Assembly (NCBI GenBank): GCA_021234155.1
Contig: JAJEKV010000003.1
Coordinates: forward strand, 19,574,386-19,638,385
DNA: 64,000 nucleotides
Origin: Isoetes taiwanensis
Taxonomy: Eukaryota; Streptophyta; Lycopodiopsida; Isoetales; Isoetaceae
Direction: 5' to 3'
A program made the translations under genes and the position numbers. Shown here piece after piece: positions 45,011 through 57,615 of this stretch; the first letter of the stretch is position 1, and every line of letters begins with the position of its first letter. The notes under the pieces are model-generated. The model had not been told where the DNA came from. It saw only the letters and a list, made by a program, of their open reading frames with translations, and did no database searches.

Positions 45011-48000
45011 GGCTTTGAATCACGAAGACTACCATATTTGCTTGGAATATAAAAGCGGAGACAAAAAGAATATAGATGGATAACTTCTCGCGCTCACGAT
45101 ACCATCTACATTGGAGATCCTCCTGAGATAGTTATAAGACTTTGACATCTTGGAAAATTGGCGAGATTGCTAAAATGCTTAGTGCTAACATTCATGATTA
45201 CGGCCATGTGTTAACACTGTTGGATGGTTAAGTGTTTATGATGTGATAATTAATCTGCCACCTAGAATACATATATGAGATCTTTGTGGGCCGACATCAC
45301 CAAATGTTATAGAAAACATCCATTAAATGGGGATAGTGGAATCTCTTTTGCAACATCATTGGTGAAGTGATTAAAATTTGCATGGAAATAGAGAGGGCGG
45401 AACCCACCATAAAATGAACTATAGTGTAAAAGAGTCAGTAATAGTGTATTGCTAAATGGTTTAAAAAATGGAACCAAAAGACATGTCTTTGGATGAAAAT
45501 AGAACTAGAGATGTTTATAGAGACCAATCAACTGGTTAATTTCAATTGCTTTATAACTATGGGTGGTAAGTTTGGCAGCAAATTAGTGGGATACCATGGG
45601 CTTTTCTTAGCCCCGGCTAGTGTAATTTACACCTTGCACGGTTTGAGGTTAATTCCATGAGAGCCCGGGTGAGCATGGTAAATACAAGGAAATTAGAGAT
45701 GTTTAGGAAATATTAGGATAGATTGATGATTTAATGGCCTTGAAGCTGCCCGATTATCGGGGACTTCTTGAAGGATACATTGATGATGATGGAGAGCAAG
45801 CGCAACATATATGACATGAGGAAGCTGAGGCATTAAGGAAGCTTAGTATTGTGTAATGATGACAATGGGGATGGTAGGCCACAAGGCCGAATGGCTAACT
45901 TCTTGAATTTGTCTATTGAGATAATAATTAATAGCACCAATGGAGTCTGGGACAACAAATTATGACAAGAGGATGTTCTCTCCCCTTAAGAGCTCTAAAA
46001 GTTTAATACAAAGTGACAAGCACGTACCATATTTATAGGCAGAACATAGTTATCACAAATATTATCATACATGTATGTCAACTCTTGCCCTTTTAAAGTG
46101 ATCTGAGGATATTAAGGGATTGATCGAGGAAACTTCAAAGGATAATGGATTTGATGGCGTGGAATGATAAAAAAATTACAAGATACATATATAGAGGTAT
46201 CTTTCCGGGGTCTTAAATTTGACGGGGCAACTTTGATACAGGGTGCTTCACATATTTAAGGTGAATCTCGCTTCTCTCAATCGTAGGTCATGCTATACAA
46301 TAGGGTATATAATATTTTTGAGTATGGATAGGCTTGGACCCGATTGGCCCGATAGCGGTCACCTCTCTGTAATTCTGACCATTAAATTGGGCGGACCTAT
46401 CCCTCACGGTTGGAGGTAGATTTTTTTCTGTTAAGTATATTTAAATTCAGTTCTAAAATAAGGCTATGGGGCTGATGAGATAATGACCTATGAGGGCTTG
46501 ATGAAAGAGACAAAGTGTTAGTATATACCAGACATTAGAACACTTGGTAACATATATTCTAATGAGGCATTGAATATAATATAACTAAACATTTTAAAGA
46601 CATTAGATCTCTAGCAGTCTAACAGAAGATGTGCCAGGTGATAGAGACATAAGAATTGGAGTAATACGAAAACGTTTGGAAAAGATAATTATATACATTA
46701 TCCAAATAAGAAAAAGAATCCCTCTTGATATTAGGGTACAGAGTGTTGGTGATACAATGACTGACTGCTTGTGAGAACCTTGGTCCATGGCACATTACAG
46801 TGACAGGCTAAGATTTGCATGAAGGTTTAATGACCGAAAGACAAGATCTTGATACGTATTCATGGGCTCAAGGTAAGTATATCTGACAACTATGGATAGT
46901 TGAAGGCTAGATCATGCAGAATGGTGCATATAGGGTTTGCTACATTTAAGCATTGAGAACCGCTGACCCCTAGGCTTAAGATAACGGACTATTTTAAACT
47001 GGATACATAAAAACTCTTAGGGTCACAGTTAACAAGGATTCATTTTGCATATACATGGAGGATGATTTCCAAAGAGAATTTGATTCAGACGGATGTCCTT
47101 ATAGTTCTGATAACGAGGCTTTACTTGAGGAAGAGTGGCCTGCAGCAGAGTTTCAAGCTTGCTTAGAATCCATTGAGCAGAAAGAAGACAATATGGATTC
47201 CTATGGCAAAGCTGGGTAGAAGCACCCATGGATGCAAAATCATGGATACAACAGCAGAGGTAATGAGGGATATAGCAAGCATCTTGTCAAAACAAACCTC
47301 TAATAGACTCTGAGATGGGTAAATGCTGATACAAGGGAGGATGGCCTTGAGTATGAACTCGAGGAATACCAGGTCTGAAATCATAACAGTAACCGTGGTT
47401 CAATCAATAGTTTTATCTAATATGCATGCATTTCTATGTATTCAAATAATTACAATAACGTGTTGATAGCTCGGTATCATAGATTAATACAAACTCATAG
47501 AGTAATACGGTTTAAAGCATGAAATTTTGATTTACTTAAATTGTTCCTTCTTGAAATAGTGAGCTAGGGGTAAAAAGATGACAATGGGTGACCAGCGAGA
47601 AAATTTTGAAACTCATGCTCACTCATTCATAATAATGCTAATGTTACATTTATGCAGTACAGAATGCGAGGTTTATGTACCTATTGTAATTTTTTATGCA
47701 AAATTTCCATTGAAATTTCCCGGATGGAAGGAAAAGTAGCTAAGATTTGCTGATATAAGTGAATACACTAGTGCCATTTAAGATGAAGAATGGAAATGGG
47801 AAGGTCTAATGACCTTGGTTTTTTAATATTCTGTTCTTAAGAGTATGATCAGAGATGATATAAGAACATAACAGTTCACATAATAACAAGAGTTTACATT
47901 GCTATTAGGTGTATTTTGATATCCTAAGACCTCGGATTACTAGTGCTAATAGACGGCCATCGTATAAGATATAATGGAAATATGAGTAATGAATTTATTT

Positions 48001-48905
48001 TTTGCACATCTTGTTTACACCCGTGTTAATAGGTGCATGGCATTAATGAGGGTACTATAATATGGATCAATATGGTTTGTATTGGAAAAGCGGTGAAAAT
48101 CTTGATAGATGAGAAGTTTATTACTTGAATGCATGAAATCTTATTAAGTATGCATGAGCATATGTTGAATGCTACTAGAATAGGCTTTTTTGAACTATAA
48201 GTTAACAAAGACACGAATGATAATTGGACATGATTTTAAACATAAAACAATGGCTGTATTTTAGGCCTCAAACATAATTAAATGATGCTACAATGGATAG
48301 TAACAATGTAAAAATATCAAAGATAATGAACATGATTTTCCAAAGGTTTGGATGCGGGTCAGTAGATCCATTGAATGTGGTTTTGTTTTTTCGATCTGAG
48401 TACTATGGTTCTTAAGGCATTAATGTCATCATGGATTGATTTCCTAGTATGGGCCGATAAGACCTTTGCAAGAATTGACTTGAATAGATGTCATGGCTAG
48501 TAGGTTGATGCTTAGGCTAGCATGGACTAGGTTTTTTTTTTCTAAAGGGTGTGTGGGTTTGGGGGAGGGGGATATGGGCCCACTGCATCTTGATCCACGC
48601 TTCCTATCACAAAGGAGCTATATGCATGTAATTTGCTAAAGTCATAAAATTATAGTAATACAACATTGCTATTCAAAGATAATTTAGAGTTGTAATTGTG
48701 CTATAAAACCATTCAACTCATCATAAATTTCAGTTTATTTATGTGCCTTTTTTTGTTGCAACTAAAATTAAAAATACTTTCCAACTTTTTGTTCAAATTG
48801 AGTTATATAAGAAGAGAAAGAGATGAAATGAAGTCGTACTTTCAGTGCTTTCATGTGAAATTGTGTTGCTTTGTATCCCTGATAAATTGTAATTGAAAAC
48901 TCTGA
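45010..48905. other. Mostly unassigned; a 54-codon acidic frame at 47,056-47,220
   Basis: From 47,056 the plus strand encodes MEDDFQREFDSDGCPYSSD and more, very acidic, ending at 47,219. It could be part of the same decayed element as the reverse-transcriptase-like fragment. The rest of the interval has no recognisable gene, RNA or long repeat. Confidence 0.3.
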
Positions 48906-48922
48906 TATGAAAGGTAATTATG

Positions 48923-49440
48923 TTTTTTTTTTTTTGAAGGACGTCAGACTTTATTAATAACACTCCATCATAATACATCTGCGAGGAGGCAGAATAAAAT
49001 CGGTGGACCAATCGAGGATCAGTGACGAGGGCCACCCATCTAAGCATAATGATATAATGGGTTCCACTATTCTCCTCTACAAAGAAGAATAATATATAAT
49101 CCTTATTTATAGAAAGTTACTTTAACTTAGTCGAACTTCCCATCCATAGAATCATTAACGGCAACTTGATGCGCTCCACAGTGTCTCAATGCCTTTGAAT
49201 CGGGGATATCCCTTTATGGCTGTCATGCTTGAATCTTTGGAGCCTGAGTGAACTAATCTTGATTGAGGCCCATTTATTTTACTGCGGCGTGCAAGCTGCT
49301 TCAAAGCGTGGAGTAGACCATCCTTCTTCAATAATTCTTGCTTGTGAGCAATATCCGAGCAGTGTTGATCCTCCATTAAGAGGATCACAGATATAAATGA
49401 GGCCGAGAATGCACTGCGAAGGCGGCAGTAAGTGCCGAAA
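48923..49440 (-). mobile_element. Retroposon 3' end with poly(A) tail, minus strand
   Basis: T13 on the plus strand (48,923-48,935) is a poly(A) tail on the minus strand. It is preceded in minus orientation by TTATTAATAAAGTC (an AATAAA-type signal) and a segment about 500 bases long. This layout, ending ...AATAAAGTCTGACGTCCTTC then A13, is typical of plant LINE 3' ends or processed cDNA copies. A 77-codon minus frame at 49,155-49,388 is charged and unrecognised. The 5' boundary is not visible. Confidence 0.45.
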
Positions 49441-50290
49441 ATAGCTAGAAGAAGAGCACCGCGAAATTTTGAGAAGTAATGCGGGATTAAACTACGGCGA
49501 GAGAGCCGGATAGGGAAAAGAAAGATGCTACAACCGACATTCCGAGAGTAAGTAAGCTGCTATCGCGACCAGTAAAGGAGCGAATTGGGAGAGTAGAGAC
49601 AAAGTAATGCACTGGAGCCACAGCAGTGAAAGCCTCAACATTGAAAGGTAACATTTTGTTCTTGGGGAATGTATTATCATGATGAAAGCTGGATTTATGA
49701 GGAAATTTGGTTAACTTATGAGGAGGGTTCTGCGATGTTTTGGTGGTGGTGTGCTAACATAATGTAGTTAGAATATTTCAAGATGGGTTTTAAACCTGGA
49801 CTTTGGATGCTTGATGTTATGTTGCCATTAATCACTACATATTTATAGCTCGAATGGAGCTCTAATCGATTCTAATAGTTTAATTTGCGGTTTTGCAGCC
49901 CTATGATAGTGCTTCATCATAATATGTTGGTGTTGGACATTTAAGACAGTTGGTAGAAAATCCCACAAAGGCATTCGCCGACCGGCAACGATCTTAGGCT
50001 TTTGCGGAAGCTCTTTAAAGCAACAACAAAGAAGGAGAAAAACGCAATTAGCTATAGCGGACTTTTGGAAGAAGCGTGAATCGCCGCTGCCGCGGTACGT
50101 GTTGCACCCAACGCTACTTGTATGATGATTGCCCGACTATGGAGATTATTAAGAAAGTTCAGCAATGTCTATCAAATGTAGAGATTCGGTTTTAGTTTGA
50201 GATATTTGGAAAGCACATTGGAGGGCGGGGAATATTACCATGACATGATGAAATATACGCTTGTGATGATATATAAAGGGATGAGTGGCG
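49440..50290. other. Unassigned sequence
   Basis: No gene or repeat is supported. The frames are short and without motifs. Confidence 0.45.
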
Positions 50291-50294
50291 GGAG

Positions 50295-50452
50295 AATCTC
50301 AAAATCCATGTGATGGGAAAAGTTGATAGCAATGTCGAAATCGAATGATGGAAAAAGGATGAATAGATAGCGTGGGGAATCAAAATCCACATGATGGAAA
50401 AAGGATGTGGCGAAGCGGAAAAAATCCAAAATCGAATGATGGAAAAGGACTG
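50295..50452 (+). repeat. Small minisatellite, four ~26-bp cores
   Basis: The core AAATCCACATGATGGAAAAA, or a variant (AAATCGAATGATGGAAAAAG, AAATCCATGTGATGGGAAAA), occurs four times, near 50,300, 50,338, 50,382 and 50,430. Period about 40-50 bases. Confidence 0.7.
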
Positions 50453-51600
50453 ATAATATTGGGCATTAGTAGGCCCATTACTATTAAGGTTTTTCTAAAG
50501 CCTTAGTGAGGGGTTTTAATCCCTGATGTGTCGGCATCACTAATGTAGTCGAAATCTGATCTTTGACTTTATTATTATTTCGGACACCCACTAATGAGCT
50601 GATAGAAAGATTATCGGCATAAGTCATATTATATGAGATCTATATTTGAAGACCAACCTATAAATTGCTGAGCAAGTGTGCAAGAACTTAAACCAGTGAC
50701 AGAATTACTTAAAAACAATAACCTATGAGAAGCGATTGGCGATGGGGTTAGTCTATATTCTCAATAACTAAAGCTTAAGGTGAAGGGAGTCTTGCTACTT
50801 AGAAGTGGAGTTAAATGTTAAAGAGTGATGCATGTTGTAAACAATGAAGAATATGTTAAAGACATGAAATTATATTGTTAACCATTGAAAAACCATTGGA
50901 ACTTTTTGGGGTCAAAGAGAAAAATTAATTCAATGGTTATGAAGATAGATTTCTACACTTATCTGTGGGATATTTAAAAGCGAAAGTCTGACGGGATTGG
51001 CAAGTTGTCCAGATCCCATACTTGATGGGCATTTCCAAAGGTTGATAAATAGAAGATCTCCACCAGATACTATAAATTCTGCGGATGTGTTAGATGAAGG
51101 ATTAAGAAGCGATTCAAAGCGAGTTTATTTCGAGGTCAAACAAAGTACGATGAGCGGGTCAATGCAGATGGTGATGTTTTTGGCTACATTAAATCTAATG
51201 GTTGAATGTTGAATTTAGTGTAAAATGGTGGAATACATCAGATAGTTGAATTGTAGGCAAAAGCTTGAAGTGCTCATAATTTGAAAGTGTAAAATGAATC
51301 TAAGTGAAAATTGACCATATCTTGGCTTTTCACTAGATCAATACCTTATACTTGAATGATTGTTGAAATAGGAGTTTGAAAATCTTCTTTGAACATCTAG
51401 TTTTTTTTTTCTATCAAGTGCCATTAAATAACTATCATTAATTGCTCAGGCTACAATATGTCTAGTAGATTTTTAACAAGAAGTTTAGTGGAACACTATT
51501 GGTGTCTGGTGATCCGAGTTCGAGGGTTTGGAAGGGCGCCATTAAATATGTATTAGAGGTGGAAGACCTCACAGGATCCTAGTAGATCAAGTGGAACTCT
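50452..51600. other. Unassigned sequence left of the copia copies
   Basis: It may contain the 5' LTR or leader of the copia copy that follows, but I could not find a matching second LTR. A poly(T) run lies near 51,401-51,411. Confidence 0.4.
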
Positions 51601-52664
51601 GATCTTGCTTGGCAGGAATTTTAAATGGAGTCCAGTTCACGAAGTGCGGCTAGTCTTGTGGCTCAAATCCCACAGCCCGAGGTGTGTGAGGGAGGAGGGC
51701 AGTGGCTCTAGTGGAGGGAAAATCTATGCAAGTCAAGGCCAAAGAAGCTCAAGGGGATCATATCATGCAAAGGTAAGTCCGTATTAAGTCTTAAGCTTAG
51801 ATCTCTTGGACCTAGAGAAATATAGGAAGTTCTATTGAAGAGCATTATGAGGAAAAAGCTTTCCCTCTGAATAGACTTGCTTGAAAATGAATTAAGTGGT
51901 TTTGAAATTAAGAGATGATATGAAGATGTTGGAGAATTCTTCAATAGGGTGACAACTAATTGTTGATTTGGATGAATGCTTTGAGTTGTAATTTGTGGAA
52001 AAGTCAGTCTTGCAAATATCGAGCTATAGGTGGCAATGAGACCTTAGCTTTATTTATAATAAACTCATGTAAATCAGGAAGAAGGCTGGAACTACATAGA
52101 AGCTGAATGGGAACAAAAAAAAGATCTTAAAGTGAATGAGGAAACTCCGAGGAAGTCTTGCTTGTGAAAGAAAGAAAAGTTGTGCTATAGCTGTCATGAA
52201 TTAGGGCATTATAAGAATGAGATGCCCTGGAAGCAGAGAGAATTTAGTGCTATGCATCTGGAGGGAGGGGCATGTAGCATCAAAGGAAGTGTCCAACACC
52301 TAAGAACTTTGTGGAAATCTAGAGAGGAAGGAGGAGGCCAAGCCGAGGCCAGGACTTGGAAGAGGGAGAGGTGAGGGTATGAAAAAGGCATATGTTGCTC
52401 AAGAGCGAGTTAATTCCAAAGTGCTGAGGAGGAAAGAGGCGAAGATAGAGGTAAACCTTGAATTTTCTGTTATGAAGTAAGAAGTATTGCTCTTGATAAA
52501 TCCTGATCCTTGATAGTTGATAGTGGAAATTTTGAAAGGTCAGTGAAGTGATCACGGTTTTGAAAAATATATCAACTTCTAAGTTCTGAAAAATTTCAAG
52601 TAGGGAATGGAGCTCTTCAAGAGGTGAAAGGAAGGGGTCTGTGCAATTTAGAAGATCTCAAAGG

Positions 52665-52785
52665 AATAGAATAGAATAGAGATAGAATAGATTTTTTAGC
52701 GATCCACGAGGAGACCAGGTCATAGGACCCATACAATGGAAGCTGAAATCCTGATCATTACTACTAGGATTAAAACCCTTTTTAG
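52665..52785. repeat. ~120-bp insertion in copia copy 1
   Basis: It is present in copy 1 but absent at the equivalent point of copy 2 (after GAAGATCTCAAAGG, 56,726-56,739). It begins with an AATAG microsatellite (AATAGAATAGAATAGAGATA). Confidence 0.55.
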
Positions 52786-53149
52786 AAGGTAAACATAAGC
52801 GTTACGTATTGCCGGCCAATAATTAAAAATTTAATTTCTGACCATTAATTATGTGATTTGGGTTGCTCAGTAGTATTTGGAAGGGAGACAAATGTAATGT
52901 GTATTTGGATAATGAACAAGTTTCTTATAAAAAGGGTTGGAAATTTATTTGGGAAATGGGCAATGTGATGCATCCACGGTATAAAGTACAATACAAGAAG
53001 GTGTTGATCTATGGCAGTAGCACATACAAATTACAAAAATTTGAAATATTTATTGAAGCAAAGGCTACATAAATTATCATGACAACTAGGCAAATGAAGT
53101 TATTTGTGAAGGATGTGACTGATACATTGAGGGAATATCTATGAGTTAA

Positions 53150-53470
53150 GCGCCTTTTAATTCCATAGGCTATACAAAATTGTTTAAATTGTATGAGTGT
53201 TGCCTCCCTCTATCAGACCCTAATGCATTTGGAGTTTGGTGGTTTCTCTTTCCATCTCTGCCACATATTGTTTAAATGCACTCAATGCTTGAGATTTCCT
53301 TGCTAAGCGGTATTAATGTCTTGCACTTTCTGCTATAATCATGTCATGCGTGTTATAAAAAGTACCTTTATTGGTGCTACTTTGCACTTTAAAGGACCAC
53401 GTCATCAGAATGCACTAACTTCTAGAAACTAGCTGAGCTCCTAGACTTACTTTTAGGAAATGGCATTTTG
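53150..53470 (-). repeat. Inverted integrase segment within copia copy 1
   Basis: The reverse complement of this stretch aligns to 57,080-57,385 of copy 2. Shared minus-strand words include AAAGTAAGTCTAG, GTGGTCCTTT, CCAATAAA-GGTACTTT, GGTGCAAGACAT-like, AGCAAGGAAATCTC and GCATTGAGTGCATTTAAACA. Sequence on both sides is in the normal orientation, so about 320 bases of the integrase catalytic region are flipped in place. Confidence 0.8.
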
Positions 53471-55454
53471 TTTGAGAGAAAAGAATAGAACTATAATGGA
53501 TGGAGTTAGAGCCATGATAAAAGGGAAGTGATACGCCTAATAAACTTTGGGAAGAAGCATTACAAGCTGCGGTTTAATACAAAACATGTTGCCATCGGCC
53601 AGTCTAAAGGGTAATATTCTAGATGCTCTATGGGTTCAATAAAAAGATAAAGCTATGAAAACTAAAGGCCTTTGGTTGCTTGGTGTATGCTCATGTACGG
53701 TGAGTTAAGGAGGCCTAGATATGAGGCTGAAGTAAGATTTCTTGTAGGATATGATTAGAGCAATCAGGATATCAAGTATATGTCCACGAAACTAAATCTG
53801 TCATGTCCCGTGAGAGATGTTTTGTTCAATGAGTGCACACTATACAAAGGGCCCAATTATAAAAGAAGTCAAAGCTGTCATAACAAAACCCGGAGATGCA
53901 ACTTTGGGTTTGAATCGGATGATCACGGATGATAATGAAGAAAATCTAAACTCAAGTTATTTGAGAAATTGAGGTTCGAGAAAATAATCAGATGCGGTGA
54001 AGAACAAGAACAACAAGTTAAGTTGGTCATCCTATGGAGAAAGAAAAAAAGAAAAGACTTCGAGGCAAAAAGATTAGTAGGAAAAAGTTAGAAGAAGGAA
54101 AAGCTGTATGGTAGAAATGCATTAGGGAGAAGTAGAAGAGGTGTCACTTTTGAGAAAAGAACAAATTATGGCTATTTTGGAGGATGAAGTTATTTCCCAA
54201 AGTTTTAGGAAGATCAACAAAGTCATGATAAGGATAAGTGGATAGGCTGCCATGAATGATGAGCTTAAACTTTATGATGATTAGGCCCGATGAGTAGCAA
54301 GAACATAATTGGGAAGCAAATGGTTGTATAAAGTCGCTAAATACGTGGAAGTAGAAGTTTAAAAGCAAGATTAGTTGCTCAAAGGGATACACCCATGAGA
54401 AAAAAGGAAAGGGTATGATGAAACCCTACTCTCATATAGTCAAACTTACAAGCATTAGAGTTTGCTAAAATTTCCATGGCCAATCATATGAATTTAGAGC
54501 TACATCACATGGATGTAAAAGCTGCATTTTAAATGCTACTCTTGAGGAGGAGGCTTATAGAAGCGAGGCTCAGGGATATTCACATGGAAAGGATATGAGT
54601 GCAGGAAGCTTAACGGGGGTTGTCTGTAGGGTTTAAACTTGATCCACCAAGAAGAATGGTGCTTATGTATAAATTATTTCTTCCTGAAGCAGGGCTTTCG
54701 CAGAATCTTTATAGGTTTGAGCAAAATGGAGAATATTGCATTATTGCACTCATGTAGATGATTGTATTATAGTTTGCAAGCTCTTTGAAATTACGAACAT
54801 ATGCAAAGGTATTTTAAAAATCTAGGTTCAAATGTAGGACCTAGGTGAGCTCAAAAAGTTTCTTAGGATTGAGAGTTGTGAGGAAGCAGAGAAGTTGAAA
54901 TCGATAAAGTTGCATCAAAGTACATATATAGAAAATATCTTTGAAAAGGTTCAAGCTAAGCGAGAAGCCAAACCATCAAGATTCCTATAATAGGCTGGAC
55001 ATAGGTATTACAGATGGTATAATGAGTAGAGGTTATTGGAAATACTAAAAATGTACCTTATAGAGCCTTGGTTTGGTGCCTATTGTTTAAGCCAAATAAT
55101 TACTCGACTTTGACATAACTCTGTGATCAGCATTTTAATGAGAGAAGTCAGTACTACCAAGAACATTGGGGAAGCTGACTAAGCGAGTTCTTAAATATCT
55201 AAAGGGAACTCGACTCATGGTATATGCTTTGAACTCGGTGTTTCTGGTGGTAGCTATAGAGTTTTTGTATTTCCTGTGAGGAGTTTACTTGGAGGGATGC
55301 CGAGCAGCCTTAGTTTGTAGAGAAGTTGATTAATTTATAAGCTTTCTTGATAGCCCAAGCAGTGGCTAGAAATTTGGAGGCACAGGAAGGAGTTCGATTG
55401 ATGAGGATGGAAAGACCTCCTAAAAGTAGTAGTGCTGGAGCTTCAAGAAGTCAG

Positions 55455-57615
55455 GTTTGCTTGAAAAATGAATTAGGGATTTAGAGTACAGAGATGATGA
55501 AGATGTTGGAGGAATTCTTCAATAAGTTTGACAACTTAATTGTTGATTTGGATGGTGTAGGTTTGTTTCAGAAAGAATGAGTCTTGCAAATGTTGGAGAC
55601 TATAGGTAATGATAGGACCTTAGCTTTGTTATATAAAAGAAGCCTCTATATGCAATCTAGGAAAAGTAAACTACCTTAAAATTTGAATGGGAACAAAAAA
55701 AGGTCTTCACAGCTAGAAAGTCGAGGAATATGAGGAAACTCGGAAGTCTTTGTTGAATATATGTCATGTTGTAATTGCACTTAGGTAGTGCTTAGGCAGC
55801 AGAAGCACTTAAAACCCGCGATTGGGATTTGCAAAATCACGTGATGGTTAGTGACATTGAATATACATAGCGAGGTGTTAGAAGCATACATATCCTAAAG
55901 GGGAAATATGATTCAAGTTCCAAATTAAAATGTGATAGCAAGCTGCTCGTTCGGTCCGTCTTGGCCCAGGGTGAAAGGTTATCATGAAAAAGAAAGAATT
56001 GCATTTGATCATCATTGTGAAGGGAATATATAAGCGTTAGTAGGAGGACATGATATGATCCGAGGGCAGAGGTACATCCAGTGTTACAAATCAATTTCAT
56101 ATCTTATTTATGATGAGGATGCAAATGCAATAGTTTGAAAGACATAATTTATCTTGTCTATTGCTTGCTTGAATATACTAATAACAAGTTTATTTATTTA
56201 ACTTGTTGAGTGTTCAATTTAATTCTTGATCTTGCTTGTCAAAAAAGAAAAGTTGTCTTATAAGCTATCATAGATAGGACATTATAAAAAATAAGATACC
56301 CTAGGCTTAGAAGGAATTGAATTGCTATACATGTGTGGAGGGAGGGGCATGTAGCATCAAAGTATCCAACACCTAAGAACTTTAGTAAATCTAGAGGAAG
56401 AGGAGAGCCAAGCGGCCCAGGACTTGGAAGAGGAGAGGTCGAGGGGCATGAAAAGGCATATGTTGCTCCAGAGCAGGAGATTAATTCCAAAGGAGATGCT
56501 GAGGAGGAAAGGCGAAGATGAGGTAAATACTTGAATTTCTTTGTTGTAAAAGTAAGTAGTACTCTTGATAAATCTGATCACTTGATAGTTGATAGTGAAG
56601 GTGAAAATCCCGTGTCTGAGTCTCTTTAATTTTTAGAAGAAAATATATCAGCTACAAGTTCTAGAAAAATTCAAGTAGGGAATGGAGCTCTTCAAAATTG
56701 AAAGGAAGAGGGTCTAATACAACTAGAAGATCTCAAAGGGAAATGTTGTGAACATAGAAGGCGTTAACATTGTGTGCGGCAATAATTAAAAATTTAATTA
56801 CGTAAATTATGTGATTTGGGTTATCGAGTAGTATTTGGAAGGAGACAAATGTAATGTGTACTTGGATAATGAATTAAAGTTTCTTGTGAAAGGGTTAAAA
56901 ATTTATTTGGGAAATGGACAAATGTGATGCATCATAATATAAATGCAATACAAAGAAGAGCGGAGTGTTGATCATATGGCATAGTAACATACAAATTACA
57001 AAAATTTAGTATTTATTGAAAGCAAGGCTACATAAATTATCATGACAAAGACAAATAAAGTTATTTGTGAAGGATGTCGTTGGAAAAAATTAAAGCAGTA
57101 TCATTTCTAAAGTAAGTCTAGAGCTCAACCAAGTTCTAGAGTTGGTATTCGATTTATGTGGTCCTTTTAAATGCGAAAGTAGAACCAATAAAAGGTACTT
57201 TATAACATTTAAAGATGACTACCTCTTGAGGAGGTGCAAGACATCTTTTGTTTAGCAAAGGAAATCTCGAGCATTGAGTGCATTTAAACAATATGTGGCG
57301 AGAGATGGAGCGAGCAGTCTCGAGCTAAATATTAGGTCGATAGAGGAGGTGAATGCAGCAACTAAGCAGATTTAAACAATTTTAAGATAAACGTATTACA
57401 AGCTGCGGTTTTAACAAAACATGTTGCCATCGGCCCGGTCCCAAAGGGTAATATTCGGGTCTCTATGGAGTCCCAATAAAAAGATAAAGCTATGAAAACT
57501 AAAGGCCTTTGGTTTTATGCGGTATGCTCATGTACGGTGAGTTAAGGAGGCTGAATGGTGGGATTTCTTGTAGGATATGATGGAAGCAGTCAAAGGGATA
57601 TAGAGTATATGGGTG
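55455..57615 (+). pseudogene. Ty1/copia retrotransposon remnant, copy 2 (5' half only)
   Basis: Colinear with 51.9-53.75 kb. It contains gag with MLEEFFNKFDNLIVDLDG (~55,506-55,559), a decayed zinc-knuckle region (56.25-56.33 kb), the post-knuckle basic region, the protease side, and an integrase core with FDLCGPF (57,148-57,168) and RYFITFKDDY (57,197-57,226) in normal orientation. It ends near 57,615, soon after the AYAHV-like segment, so reverse transcriptase and RNase H are missing. It is broken by a 479-bp insertion and by frameshifts. Its start directly follows the RNase H end of copy 1, as in a tandem arrangement. Confidence 0.8.
55751..56229 (+). mobile_element. 479-bp solo-LTR-like insertion in copia copy 2
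   Basis: It interrupts a segment that is continuous in copy 1 (GGAAGTCTTGCTTGTG at 52,151). It begins TGTTGAATATATG and ends TTTAATTCTTGA, with TCTT on both sides as a probable target duplication. The TGTT start and length fit a copia-type solo LTR. The final CA is not preserved. Confidence 0.55.

Larger units (their letters stand above)
51625..55450 (+). pseudogene. Ty1/copia retrotransposon polyprotein remnant, copy 1
   Basis: Order of remnants: gag with an EFFNRV segment (~51,930); a CCHC zinc knuckle (CYSCHELGHYKN, 52,183-52,218, the last Cys out of frame); protease region (DKS..LIVDSG, ~52,490-52,530); integrase (partly inverted, 53.15-53.47 kb); a RKNRTIMDGVRAM-like segment after the inversion (as in the late integrase); KAFGCLVYAHV (~53,670); reverse transcriptase with DVKAAF at 54,512-54,529 and HVDD (normally YVDD) at 54,751-54,762; then LGELKKFL (~54,845) and RNase H-side RVLKYLKGTR (~55,170-55,200). 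Gag, protease, integrase, RT, RNase H is the Ty1/copia order. Frames shift many times, so no product is possible. I could not identify LTRs. Confidence 0.85.
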
